Below are positions 35,401 to 46,940 of a DNA stretch of 64,000 bases, one piece after another; position 1 is the first letter of the stretch, and each line of letters starts with the position of its first letter. The notes under the pieces are model-generated. The model searched no databases. It had not been told where the DNA came from and saw only the letters and a program-made list of their open reading frames with translations. Position numbers and translations under genes: made by a program. The stretch lies in the NCBI GenBank assembly GCA_021018995.1, contig CM037588.1:35151000-35214999 (forward strand), written 5' to 3'. The stretch comes from Chloranthus sessilifolius (Eukaryota > Streptophyta > Magnoliopsida > Chloranthales > Chloranthaceae).

Positions 35401-35750
35401 GATTAGGATTTATTTTTATGCACTTTAGTTTAAATAACCATTCTTTTATTCATATTTCTCCAGTAGTTTAGAAAATCTCCAGTAGTTCTATAAAATAATT
35501 GGATCTATTGACACCAGAAAAGCACTCTTTCTTCTCCGAATTGCCAGAGCTGTAGCCAGATCCGGAGATCTACTATACACCTCTTAGGTTTAGATCACTA
35601 CTCCCTATGGGATAAACTCTTACTTATTAAAACTTGCTACAAAGGACCCTGTATCTTGCAAGTCTAGGATATTTTAGATGTCCTGAATTCATTCTCTATT
35701 TTATTTTGATTTTATTACACAATAAATCAGCACACTGGAATTCCCCAACA

Positions 35751-35755
35751 TGCCA
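35751..35755 (+). other. Target site duplication, right copy (E)
   Basis: TGCCA is identical to 32008-32012. D coding sequence resumes after it. Confidence 0.85.
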
Positions 35756-37560
35756 CTACCCCCACATCCTACTTGAGGAGCAAGTCCCAGACCCACTGTC
35801 GGAATGATAGAAGATGAGGAGTTTGAATTTGACCCATCCGATTATATCAGTGATCGGGAGAGTAATGTAGTGCCGTTGTCAAGGAATATTAGAGAAAGGA
35901 GCATAGGGGTAATTGAACCCCTAAATTTGTCAGAATATTTCCCCAACCCGACCTCGCAAATTGAACCCTTGGATCTCAAGGCATACTTTCCATCCACCAT
36001 ACCCGTCAATTATGTACATATCAATGCATACCCACCATACACCACAACCCCTAGCAATTACCCGATGAGACAACAAGCCCCCAATCCTACGCCCGCACCC
36101 TCCAGTTACCAATGGCCCGCGCCCACCCCATTTCCCCTAGTTCAACCACCGGCAAACTCCACAGCCCCCATCAATTACCCAATAAGCCATCAGGCCTCCA
36201 ATCCCACACCCGCACCCGTCAGTTATCAATGGCTTGTGCGCATCCCATCACCCCCAAGTTTTGCCTGCTAACTCCACCACCCCAGTCAATTACCTAATGG
36301 CCCATCAGACCCTCCATCTCCCGCCAGTGCCCACCAACTATCAATGGCCTACTTTTACCTCCTTCCCTCTAATGCCACCACCTCAAGCTTCACAACTCCT
36401 ATCTGGCCCAATTTTCCCCCCCAACCCGTTACCACCGAAATAAATTAGGTGTTGCCCACACCTCTTGAGCCGACAGTACAAGTGACTCAAATACCGGCAA
36501 CCATACCTTTCTAGCTCTCGGGACTAACCTATGATCCTCATCATGTCCCGCTAAGCTACGAGCAAACATATGTCAATACCGGCAGTAGCAGAGAAGGGGC
36601 AATGGACTTTGTCACAGGGTCTGGGAGGATATCAAAGCAGTAAGAAGTGCCAGCAGTAGCATAGGCCCAACCAGAGGGGAAGAAGGATAGCGCAGTAAAC
36701 CCGTTCAAAAAAATGAGTCGGGAACATAAACTAGAGACTCAGTTAAGGAGAATGCCCGCCCATATCACAGTGTGGGATCTGCTAATGACATCCCCACTCC
36801 ATTTCCAAGCATTGATGGGGGCGTTGAAAAATGCGCATGTGTCACTCCACGTTAGCCCCGATGAAGTCGGGCAGATAATTGGGCAAGTGATGACTCCGAA
36901 TGCCATTTCATTCTTTGATGTTGACTTACCTGAAGAAGGGTGTAGCCACTCCAAGTCATTAAATATAATCGTTGAGTCTGAAAATATGGTCATTCCCCTA
37001 GTTTTAATTGATAATGGGTCCGCATTGAACATATGCCCGTTAAGAACCGCCACTAAGATCGGGGTCGATCCATGCATGCTAAGGCCCACCAGAACCAGCG
37101 CAAGAGGATTTGACAGTACCAAGAGAGAAATAATGGGGGAAGTTAATCTTCAGCTGTTGATAGGGCCAATGACCTTTTTCATCTTATTTTAAGTAATGGA
37201 TATCAAATCCTCGTTTAATCTATTGTTGGGGCGCTCGTGGTTGCATGAGGTCGGAGCCATACCTTCCACTTTGCACCAGAAACTCAAGTTCGCGTCTGGG
37301 CACAAAATTATTACAATCATTGGTGAGGGGCACAGCGAGAAAGAAAAAGCCGCCAATAGCATCAAAAAACCTAATATGTTGGATGTGCCGCACACTGCTG
37401 AGGACATTGACCTCCACAATTTTGAATATGAGGTATCGGTGATACTCCCAGAGCCCATTGAGGGCATCATGCCTAAAACGGGAGGCGATATGGTAGCAGC
37501 GGTTACTATGCTGCAAAAGTGGGGCTATCAGAAAGGCTGAGGGCTTGGGCCTAGATTGCA
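35756..37560 (+). pseudogene. Linker and retropepsin of D
   Basis: A Pro/Asn/Tyr-rich linker (35804-36440) with repeated 'SYQWP' units precedes the protease. The protease (about 36713-37195) has HITVWDLLMTSPLHFQALM, VSPDEVGQIIGQVM and the active-site loop DNGSALNICPLRTATKIG near 37009-37060. A C-terminal part follows (about 37196-37540) with SSFNLLLGRSWLHEVGA and HQKLKF. Fragment H matches the whole stretch. A glycine-rich tail near 37530-37560 resembles the segment before RT in Tat elements. Broken in a few places. Confidence 0.85.
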
Positions 37561-38590
37561 AGGCAGAAGAGAGCCAGTTGTGGCCAAAGGATGGAAAGTT
37601 TGATTCAGGCTGGGGTATAAGCTCACAGAGGAAGAGGTCCGAGAGGGCAAAGAAAAAGCCAGGGTCGCCGCAGCGGCAAGAGCTCGAGGAATCAACATAG
37701 AAGAGAAACCTCACCCTAGGCCGCACATCAGGGATTCCTTTGTTAGCACTAGGGTCGTAAAGATTGATCAAAATGGGGTAACCCATTTGACCCCACACAA
37801 ACCCACAACCCCTATACATCCCACCAATCCTCAGATCTCCCTTCCCAGCCTGGAAATAGATTTAGCTGCATTGTCCTTCTTCAAGGAACGACGGCCAGGA
37901 CCTGTACAAACACCCCCTATGGTAAATCACCATAAAGTGGTATTGACATTTGAGGATATCATCTCAGACGAAATGGGGGTCAACATGATGGAGGTTGACC
38001 CCAATGAGCCTTATCAGTCAACACTCTCCTTCCAAACAAGTAAAAGAGTGGCCCCTCAGGTACGCAACTGGGCATCTTTGCCCTAAACTCTGGAAGCAGG
38101 GAGTGGCCAAAAGTTTGGCACCTCTTTCCCAACAATAAACAACCTATAAAAAGTGAGATAACCCCTTGGCAGGCAATACCTTGTATATACACAGACTTTC
38201 TCCCAAGGGTCCGTCTTCGAAGAAATACAAAACCTCAAAAATATTGAAAAAATACAAAATCCCAAAAAAATAGAAAAAATATAAAACCCAAAAATATTGT
38301 CTTTTAAGATTCATAATAAAATCACACAAAAAGATGCCTTAATCGAAATACCCGTCCCACGTAAAATCGATCCCTTCCCTATAGAAATATAGAAAGATGT
38401 AGGTGTTATGAGTCTGGATGAGGATAGTACTTTGGAGGAGCTCCCCAATGAGCTCCTTGACTGGTTCGTCAACTTTGAGCATGGCCTTACCCCCATTATC
38501 GAGGAAACTAAAGACGTCAATTTAGGAACTTAGGGGATTCCCAGAATAACCAAAATCGGTACATCGCTATCTCCTGAAGAAAGGAAAAGC
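37561..38590 (+). pseudogene. Protease-RT linker of D
   Basis: Weakly conserved coding sequence joins protease and RT. An open stretch at 37787-38086 has no recognised domain. A small A-rich duplication ('caaaaatattgaaaaaatac') lies at 38235-38310. The acidic block LDEDSTLEELPNE (near 38412-38450) precedes RT, as in other Tat elements. Confidence 0.45.
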
Positions 38591-39590
38591 ATGATTGACT
38601 TCCTTTGGTCATACCAAGACGTTTTTCCCTGGTCGTACGAGGACATGCCTGGTCTGGACACCGATTTGGTTGAGCATGAGTTGCCTCTCTACCCCGTGGA
38701 GCCGGTTAAGCAGAAGCTAAGACGTCTCCGACCAGAGTGGATGTTGAAAGTCAAGGACGAGGTCATCAAGCAATATGATGCAGGGTTTCTCATGGTATCC
38801 AAGTACCTACAGTGGCTAGCCAATATCGTGCCTGTATTGAAGAAAGATGGAAAGGTCTGCATGTGCATCAATTTTCATAATTTAAATAGGGCAAGCCCGA
38901 AGGACGATTTCCCACTGCCACATATCGACATCTTGGTCGATAACACTGGTAAGCATGGGATGCTTTCATTTATGGATGGATTCTCAGGATACAATCAGAT
39001 AAAGATGGCAGAGGCCGATCAGGAGACGATTGCATTCATTATTCCATGGGGAACCTTTTGCTATTGAGTCATATCATTTGGCCTAAAGAATGTCAGTGCA
39101 ACATACCAGAGAGCTATGACCGTACTATTTTACGACATGATGCACCGAGAAATTGAAGTATATGTTGATGATATGATAGCCAAGTCACCGGAGCGAAGCG
39201 ATCACTTGGTAAACCTTCAGAAGTTGTTTGAGAGGCTGAGAAAGTACATGTTATGTCTGAATCCACAAAAGTGTGCTTTTGGTGCTATGCTTAGAAAATT
39301 ATTAGAATTCATCGTCAGTAGGAGAGGGATCGAGGCCGACCAAGTCAAGGTTAAAGCTATCACGAAAATGCCGCCACCGTCTACTGAGAAGGAAGTTAGA
39401 GGGTTCTTAGGCAGAATACAATATATCAGTAGGCTCATTACACAGCTAACTCCAATCTGCATGCTAATCTTCAAGCTACTAAGGAAGAACTCGCCCGTTG
39501 AATGGAACGATGATTATCAGGCAGCATTCGATAAAATCAAAAGCTACCTCCTTAATCCACGTGTATTGGTACACCCGACCTAGGGAGACC
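38591..39590 (+). pseudogene. Reverse transcriptase of D
   Basis: RT copies the element RNA into DNA. It has the start DFLWSYQDVFPWSYEDMPG, the fingers block VKQKLRRLRPEW, the palm blocks MDGFSGYNQIKMAEAD (about 38970-39020) and YVDDMIAKS (39161-39187), and the thumb-side block RRGIEADQVKVKAI then GFLGRIQYISR. YVDD is the polymerase active site. The fossil is broken in at least one place. Its RNase H follows directly. Confidence 0.85.
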
Positions 39591-40664
39591 ACACTTGATG
39601 TATCTCTCCATGACGGAAGTCTCGATGGGATGTGTCTTAGGTAGCATGACGAGACAGGAAGAAGAGAGCAGGCCATTTACTATCTAAGCAAGAAGTTTAC
39701 TGATTATGAAACGCGTTATTCTCATTTAGAGAAAGCATGCCTGGCTCTTGTATGGGCTACTCAGAGGCTCCGCCATTACTTACTATCTCAAGCCGTTCTA
39801 CTTTTAGCTTGAATGGACCCATTGAAATACTTATTCGAGAAGCCAGCTCTCACTGGGTGAACCACAAGCTGGCAGCTTTTATTATCTAAGTTTAACATCA
39901 TAAAGTCAATCAAAGGGCAAGCACTCTTCGATCACCTCGCCGACAATCCTTTACCGGACTATGAGCCCTTGAGAACTGAGTTCCCCAATAAAGACATCCT
40001 GTTCATGATGGAAGACGATACTGAGGAGGTAGAGGAATCATGGGTAATGCAGTTTGACGGGGCAGCAAATGCCGAGGGCCAGGGAGTTGGCGCCATTCTG
40101 ATCTCGCCGAAAGGATCCCACGTAGCCGTCTCTATCAAGCTCAACTTCCCTTACACTAACAACATGGATGAGTATGAAGCTTGTGCCGCTGGTCTACAGG
40201 CAGCTCTCGATCTAAATATAACACACCTTCGAGTGTTTGGCGATTCACAGTTGATCATATGCTAGACAAATGGAGATTGGGAGATGTAAGATGAGAAACT
40301 GATCCCTTACCATGAGGGACTCGAGGATCTGATAGCTTGCTTCCAAGACGTGACATTCTCATATGTCCCTCGAATAAGGAATCATTTTGTCGATGCACTG
40401 GCAACTTTGGCGTCAATGATAGAAATCTCGTATGGTGCTGAGATGAAGCTGATCATGATCGTGCAGAGAAGTGAGCTGGCCTTCTGCCTACAGATTGAGG
40501 AACCTACAAAGCCTGATGATGAGCCACCTCGGTTCTCATATATCAAGAATTTCCTCGAGACCCTAACTTTCCCTGAGGGTACATCCAAGACGGACCGACG
40601 AACCATCCAATGTGTAGCAGCAGGCTATATCATTTCTGGGGAATGCCTTTACAAGCGATCATAA
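39591..40664 (+). pseudogene. Two RNase H domains of D
   Basis: The ordinary gypsy RNase H (about 39591-39900) has the blocks YYLSKKFTDYETRYSHLEK and ALVWATQRLRHYLL. A second, archaeal-type RNase H (about 40040-40390) has MQFDGAANAEGQGVGAILIS, EYEACAAGLQAAL and GDSQLI. Two RNase H domains in one pol are a known mark of the Tat group and support the family call. The region is broken in several places. Confidence 0.8.
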
Positions 40665-41800
40665 AATAACATCTTACTCAAGTGTCTTACTGAAAGTGAA
40701 GCAACCAATATTATGAAGGAGATCCATGAAGGAGTATGTGGAGCCCACGTTAGTGGTCACATGCTTGCTAAGAAAATTCTGCGGTAAGGACACTTTTGGA
40801 CCACTATGGAATCTGATTGCTACATACATGTTCAGAAATGCTACAAGTGTCAGGAACACTCCAGTCTAATACATTCTCCTGCCATCGATCTACACTACAC
40901 GACCACTCCTTGGCCATTTGATACCTGGGGCCTTGACGTCGTTGGAATAATTAATCCGAAAGCATCAAATGGACATCGGTTCATCCTCGTTGCCATTGAA
41001 TACTTCACCAAGTGGGTAGAAGCGACGTCATATGCCAACATCAGGGCCAGTCACGTCAAAAAGTTTCTCAAGAACAATATTGTGTGCCGATTCGGATTAC
41101 CCAAAGAAATCATCATGGACAACGGTACAAATTTTGCAAATAAGTGTATCCGAGCCTTTTGTGAGCAGTACAAGATCGAGCACAATCGCTCGTCACCTTA
41201 TCGCCCTCAAACTAATGGAGCTGTAGAAGCTACAAACAAGACGGTCGTCTGCATCCTAGAGAAGATGGTCGTCACTTACCAAGATTGGAGAGAAATGTTG
41301 CCGTTTACTTTGTGGGTCCATAGAACGTTGATCCGTACTACTATAGGGCCAACACCATTCTCCCTTATGTATAGAACTGAGGTCGTCCTTCCAGTTGAGG
41401 TTGAAGTACCATCACTCTGAATTCTGATAGAATCAGGCTTACCCAAAACAGAGAGAGAAAGATCACGCTTTGAGCAGTTGAGCTTATTGGATGAGAAGAG
41501 ACTCCTAGGCTTGTGTCACACTCAAATTTACCAGGGGTGAATCTCATGCGCTTACAATAAACGTGTCCACGATCGAGATCTGAAGGTAGGAGACACTGTA
41601 CTGAAGAAGATCTTCCCATCCCTCCACGCTGATCCGAGATAAAAGTTCAAGCCAAACTGGGAAGGACCTTTCATCATTCGAGAAGTACTGCCGGGATACG
41701 CCATCCGCCTCACCACCATGGACGGAGATCATCTTCCTGAGCCCATCAATGCTGGATACGTCTGACGGTTCTACTCTTAGTCTATCACGATAAGGTAAGT
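40665..41800 (+). pseudogene. Integrase of D
   Basis: Integrase inserts the DNA copy into the host genome. The N-terminal zinc region (about 40740-40860) carries GAHVSGH and CYKCQ. The catalytic core has WGLDVVGIINPKASNGHRF (about 40926), DNGTNFANK (about 41116) and TNGAVEATNK (about 41212-41240), i.e. the D, D and E positions. The C-terminal part (41540-41760) has NKRVHDRD and FKPNWEGPFIIREVLPGY. Element F carries the same blocks at 58750-59800. Broken in several places. Confidence 0.85.
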
Positions 41801-43175
41801 ATTGGTAAAACAAATACGTGATTGCTTAAGAACCACTCAAAAGAGACCAACATTCCAAATACAGTAGCCGAAAAGCATCCCTAAAAATGATGATATCCTT
41901 TGCTATCCCATTTGAGCTTGGGCCTTTCTTTCAAGAAATCCCTTCCCAAAAAAAAGGCGTGTGTACATATACAGAAAAAGGGGAAGTAAAGTTATCATCA
42001 AAATCTAAAAAAATTGAAAAAGAAAAACTCAAAAAGAGATTTCCTGAAATAGAGCAAAAAGAACAAAAAATGTAGAAAGAATTACGGGGCATGTACAGTA
42101 AAAACCCCCAAGGAAGAAAGTATGTTGAGAAAATTGAGCCGTATCAAGGAAACCCTTTTAGCCCAACATACCTTAAAATCCTAACCTAACCCATGGGCAA
42201 GCTACACCCTGAAGAAAGCCCTCTTTTAGGTTCACGAGCAGTCATAATATCTGTTAAGTAAACACGAGCCGAGTTGTGAGACGACACAAGAACCCCATTT
42301 GGCCGGCTATGACAGAATTGACATCTATGTCGTGGCTTTTGAAAAAAAAAAAAGAAAAAATGAAGAAAAAAAAAAAAAAAAAATACAAGCTCAAAGCAAG
42401 ATGGATGTGGTGAAAACCCGAAAGGGCGCTACGGGTAAAAACAGCGAGTTTGTGCGGACCAGGTGAAAACCCGAAAGGGTGCTTGGGGTAAGAGAGCTAA
42501 ACCCATGGACATAGTGAAAACCCGAAAGGGCGCCACGAGAAAAAAAGGAGATAAAAAAAAAGAAGAAAAAAAAAAGAAGAAAAAAAGACAGGTTTGGACT
42601 GATTGAGAGGATTGATGCTTGAGCAGCCCTCTTGGTTACTCTCTTTGATACCCTTTTCCAATTCATGCTAGTTTGAATCGGGTCCCGACAGAATTGTCTT
42701 TGTGAAACTGTTTTGTCAAACTTATGACCCAAGGTAGGGAGAAAGGTTTGACTTAACCCAAGGGGATGAACGTTCTGGCCTTGGTAGGACTGTTGAAACT
42801 CTTTCAGAATCAACCAGTCAAAGGGGGGGGGGGTTCGACCATGCTCAAAAGAGGACCCAGGGTTTCACAAGGTGATTAAGGCACTGCATAAAAAAAATAT
42901 AATATATATATATATGCACAAAACAAAAGGGCCAAAAAATCTATGTAGATGTATATAATAAACTACCCTTCATTTACAAAATGCACCGCTTACACCACAT
43001 CCCAAAAAATAGCCGGTATGATGACTAGCGTGCTTTTCTTTTTACAAATAAATGAAAAACAACAAAAACATAAAGAAAATATATATACCAAAAATGTGTG
43101 TATCTGTAAAGGGGTTTTTATGTCCCTTTTTCTACGTATCTGATCTGTGCAAAAAGTTCTGTGTGCAGGAAGGAG
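41801..43175 (+). other. Pol-accessory spacer of D
   Basis: This is non-coding sequence shared with F at 59820-61278, for example 'catccctaaaaatgatgat', 'ctttgctatcccatttgag' and 'aagctacaccctgaagaaag'. It has A-rich runs (42340-42385, 42545-42590), the triple hairpin block (42411-42545) and a G11 run near 42823. It ends at the stop of the antisense DUF7745-like gene. Confidence 0.65.
42411..42545 (+). repeat. Triple CCC-GAAA-GGG hairpin block (D)
   Basis: Three copies of GTGAAAACCCGAAAGGGCGC-like sequence have their CCCGAAAGGG cores at 42417-42426, 42470-42479 and 42521-42530. GAAA is a GNRA tetraloop on a CCC/GGG stem, and the outer GTG/CGC can extend the stem across an AAAA bulge. F has the same three with identical 53 and 51 base spacing. 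Confidence 0.75.
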
Positions 43176-44300
43176 TTAGTGGCCCAGCTCGCGCTTCAAT
43201 GAGCTAATCTCAGCATGAAGGTCATCTTCCCAGACATTCCGCTCAGTCAGCCAGCGACTATGAAGGCTCTTCTACCTCTTCTGAGAAGAGTCAGCGGCTC
43301 CAAAAGTAACGCTCAGTGATCCCTTCAAACGAAGGACCTCGCTCTCTGCTGTTTCTGCTCTAACCTTTTCATGTGCCAAAAGTTCTTACAGGACCCTCTT
43401 CTTGTCCACAAGTAGCTCGATACGGACTCGGAGTGCCGTCTCCTTCTTTGGCAAGGGGCCTCTAATATCAATAATCTCTGCCAAATGTGGACCATCAGCA
43501 ACAGGTCGCTCAGTCAATAGCCAGGCCTCATACTCAGGAGAAGTTCTAACCAAATCTCCTTGCTCAATATCACACATCATCATCGACTGACGTGTGTCCC
43601 AAAGAGCAGCAATCAGATCTATGTCTCCAGAGGACCCCCTAGAAAATTTCAAATCACATAAAGGGGGTCTGGCCTCACAAGGCACCTGCTGAGGGCAGCC
43701 GAACTGACGCAACACTCGAAATGGTAAGTAAAAGGTGCTGCCAGTCAATCCTAGGAGGGTGACGTCCTCATGGTCTCTAGAGAGAACAACTGGGAAGGTC
43801 CGGTCCAACCAAGGAAGCCTCCATGCCAGCTCGGCATCGATCAACCAAAGTTTCAGAGCTGACACATCGCCCTGTGGAAGCAAATGGCACCGACCCAGAA
43901 AGTATTGAGCTGCCTCACCTCGAGAAATATAAAAGCGGGGCACAGGCCCCATGATAGCGAGGTGCTCACCCAACCAGACCTGAAGCAACAAGGGGCACCC
44001 CCAAAGGCCCTCCACCTTGCCCAAAGCAAATGAATCGAGGCCTCGATACAGCTCGGTGAGCACCAAATGCATCATGGATCGGCCCGCCTCCAGCTCCATC
44101 AAAATTTCACAAATTGACAATGAGAAGCTCTCCCCCCCAGTAAAGAAGAGGATTTTAGAAATGAGACCGAGTGCTAGAGCTTTCACGTTGAATATATTCC
44201 TAACCGGTAATTTTCGGAGACTTTCTTCACTAAAAAGTTCTTGGAGGAATTTTAGCGAACACCTTGTGGGCACCCCAAAAAGTCACTTTTTAAGAGTATT
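43176..44300 (-). pseudogene. Antisense DUF7745-like accessory gene (D)
   Basis: Read on the minus strand, the long open part (44273 to 43386) contains LFSEESLRKLPVRN, LALGLISKILFF, RSMMHLVLTELYRGLD and WGCPLLLQVWLGEHL, a layout seen in plant transposon proteins with a DUF7745-type domain. The last part (43386 to 43176) looks like a coiled coil ending SLKRELGH. Its orientation is opposite to gag-pol. The matching gene in F (61279-63033) has extra N-terminal sequence and its own promoter-like block, absent here. The molecular function is unknown; PMD/DUF7745 proteins are linked to transposons and gene silencing in plants. The family name is from memory. Confidence 0.6.
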
Positions 44301-44480
44301 TGGCAGACATGTCCTGTAGAAAAATAGATACGGGGCAAGGAAACCATGACATAAAATCAAAACAAAAGCACTTAAAATATTTTCCAAAAAAAACATATCA
44401 TCCAAAGTGTCACATCATCCACCCCAAGAAAAATTTTCTAAATAAAAAGATCCAAGTCCGATCCCAAGAGTACTGAGTTT
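44301..44480. other. A-rich interval between the two antisense genes (D)
   Basis: No motif is seen here. In F the corresponding place carries about 800 bases with palindromes, a TATA box and the start of the DUF7745-like gene (62440-63230). Confidence 0.4.
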
Positions 44481-46740
44481 TAAAGGAAGAAACTAAAGCC
44501 TATTCCTTGCCTACACCCATTGATTTCTTGCGATGACGAGAAGAGCTCTGGAAGGTCCGAATGTCCCCCACCGGAGACCATGCCTGCAAAATCCTACTGA
44601 GTAAAGAACATGACTTCTTAGCATGAGCATGCTGCAAGGCACAGTCAAAGTCAAGAGTGAGGATCAGTTAAGGGATAAATGATAATGAAATGAATGAGAG
44701 GAGTACGGCAGCAGGGTACTCACCGTCTCCACCTCCCTAAGCTCTACTAGATGATGATGGTACTACGCATATTCCATGGCCAAGTTGAAATCCTACGTTC
44801 AGAATGATATAACATCAATTATCAGGGCAATCTTAAAGCATGTACCATAGGAGGCTGAAATGGAAAGAGATTGGGCCGTCAGTGGACTTGCCCCTGGAAC
44901 CACCTCAAGAGGAGGGACACGGGCTGCCTTAGCAGAAAGCCACGCTTGTTGATCCACGTCCATGCAGAGGCTCAAAAGGAAGCTGTCATCCAAGCGTCGA
45001 AAGGTCCCATAGACCACAGGTGGATCGCCACCAGGGATACCAGCATAAGAGGTACCTGACGGACCAGCACCCGAGGAGCCCTCACCTGAGGGACCCACAC
45101 TAGAAGGGCCAGCACCGGAGGGATCTTTCCCTGACATATCAGCTGCACTCGTCCTGCCTTCACCATCCGATTCATCCCCTAGAGCAAACTGTGAACAAAA
45201 TAAAGATCCGCTTAGAAGGAATGAAGGATCGAACTAAAGCACAAAGGGAACTAATCCAAGCTAAGAAGAATTACCTGGCTGAGAGGGCCGCCGAATGCAA
45301 GAAAATTGGTGCTAGGTACAAAGTGCGACAAGATAAATCGGTACGGCAAGCACTCGTACCAAAGATGATAGTCCCCGGGCACATGGAGTGCATGGATGGG
45401 AAGCCCATTGTTGAAGAAGGTTGCGGGAAGCTCCTCGATACTGCCAACGGGATACCAAACATCCGTCTGAGGGTCCACAGGTATGACATAATAACCCTGA
45501 AATTGGTGCACGACTCGCTCCCCCAGATAATAGAATTTGGCCCATGCTCCATAGAAGAAAATGATGCGGCGATTATTAAATAGGCGGGAAGCACCTACAG
45601 CTGCTCGGTCCTAGAAGGGGGATGCAAGGTACAGGTCAGGGAGGATCTGCCCAAATCAAAAGAAAAAAAGAGGGAATCCAAGCAGTTAGCACATTAGTAA
45701 AGGGAGATTCCTGAGCTAAAAACAAACAAAGTTGAAAGAGAGTTTTACCTACTCAGGAACCATCAAGTCGAGTTAGGACCTCAGACCCGTCTCCAAGTGC
45801 TTTAAACCTACATCGCGGCCTCGGGCCTGATTCCAGTTGCTGAGGAGGGGATAGGTAAGCACCTCTGAGAAAAGAAGCGGGCGCCCACGGTGAAAGTGAT
45901 GGTGTCCCCATACCTGAAAAGGGGGACATTACACAAGAGCAAGTCAGTAGCGTATATGGATCATTAAAAAAAAAATGGCAAAGGCAATGGAATGAGGAAT
46001 TACCTCCAGGGCGGCCTAAAATCCAACAGTAGACTTTGAATCCCCGATCGTGACCCGAGACAAATTGTACATCAGCCATGCATACCCCGCCCCTCCCCAG
46101 TCATACCTGTAGACGTCACCCCAGTGGTCCATCACACTCGACAGGGCTAGGCTAACTCGGCGACCGCTCGCATTGGTGAAAAGGGTCTTACCAAGTAGGA
46201 CCAAGAGAGTAATGCGGGCTAGGACGATTGCTTGCTCGGGCATGATGTAGAGCACACTGTCTGGCTGATCCAGATCCACTAATTCATCAGGTGTATAAAG
46301 TAAGGTCAGCCAAGACATCTTGACCTCGACACCATATGTCTGCCTGCGAGGAGGATAGGCCCCAATCAATCGAATGATGTCCTCTCGACTCGGCACAACG
46401 AGATCGGATATTGGTATCCCCCCTATCCTGATGCCGGTAATCATGGCCCAGTCGACGGGTGTCAAAGTCATCTCTGCGTACGGCATGTGAAAGGTCATCG
46501 TCTCAGGGCAAAACCGTTCAATCAGGACTTTCAGATAGGCAGCGTCGGCCCTCATGGCAGGGCAAGATACAAATTCTCTGAAGCCCACCTGTGCCAGCAG
46601 GACGTTCACCATGGGAGGGATATAGAGGTAGAACTCATGGAAGTCGAGCCACCCGCCATGGAATACAATGTTGGGCAGGTCCTGCACCCAAGAAAATGCG
46701 CATCAGACTACAAAGGCAAAGTAAAAATTGCATAATAGAA
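44481..46740 (-). pseudogene. Antisense plant mobile domain (PMD) gene of D
   Basis: Read on the minus strand from 46687, the open stretch to 46016 contains PNIVFHGGWLDFHEFYLYIP, FCPETMTFHMPYAEMTLTP and DWAMITGIRIGG, matching the PMD (aminotransferase-like) core with its 'PETHTFH.P.GEMT' block. Further coding pieces follow at 45910-45750, 45590-45275, 45195-44846 (Gly/Ser/Pro-rich, then VVYGTFRRLDDSFLL) and about 44480-44635 with a basic tail. GT...AG intervals separate the pieces, at about 45195-45274, 44792-44845 and 44635-44726. Two of them are at matching places in F. It is a multi-exon gene opposite to gag-pol, probably host-derived. Whether it is still expressed cannot be told. Confidence 0.65.
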
Positions 46741-46940
46741 ATATATTGAACCTCTCTTTTACCTTGCCCGCTATCCCGAAATTTGAAAACTTGGGCGGCC
46801 TCGCCTTACATCTCGAGCCACGGGCCTGCTCTCTGATCTACCCAGATGAACTGCTCCCCCCGCAAGCTGTAAACAATCTCGGGCTCCTCCTCATGGCCCT
46901 CCTCGGGAATATGCTCACCCTCACCTGACATTCTGGGGTA
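46741..46940 (-). other. Upstream exon/intron region of the PMD gene (D)
   Basis: A stretch before the AG at about 46688 ('tcttgggtgcag' on the minus strand) looks like a splice acceptor region. An upstream coding exon near 46790-46930 with EGHEEEPEIVYSLRG-like acidic sequence on the minus strand is possible but unproven. Confidence 0.35.

Larger units (their letters stand above)
32013..35750 (+). mobile_element. Solo Athila-type LTR E inside D
   Basis: This 3.74-kb unit begins TGTTAAACACTG and ends ttccccaaca, flanked by a perfect TGCCA duplication. It has no primer site, gag or pol, so it is a solo LTR left by LTR-LTR recombination. It contains a CCTATCGAA array (32655-33500), a (TA)n microsatellite (32408-32462), TATAAATA at 34058-34065 and a tandem repeat of about 152 bp (34951-35400). 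Blocks after the TATA box match LTR A. The intact duplication shows that it inserted after D. Confidence 0.9.

Noticed and set aside
32013-35750. Full-length non-autonomous element instead of a solo LTR
   Set aside because: There is no internal repeat of the ends, no primer site and no polypurine tract, and the unit carries a single TATA box and a perfect flanking duplication.
37220-37819. 199-residue minus-strand open frame in D
   Set aside because: It is the complement of clear Tat protease and linker sequence on the plus strand, with no domain of its own.
42417-42530. Hairpins as bacterial-type terminators
   Set aside because: Stems are only three or four base pairs, no U-run follows, and the context is a plant retroelement spacer.
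43402-44319. Plus-strand open frames at 43402-43590 and 44017-44319
   Set aside because: They are the complement of the antisense DUF7745-like gene, which has recognisable conserved blocks.
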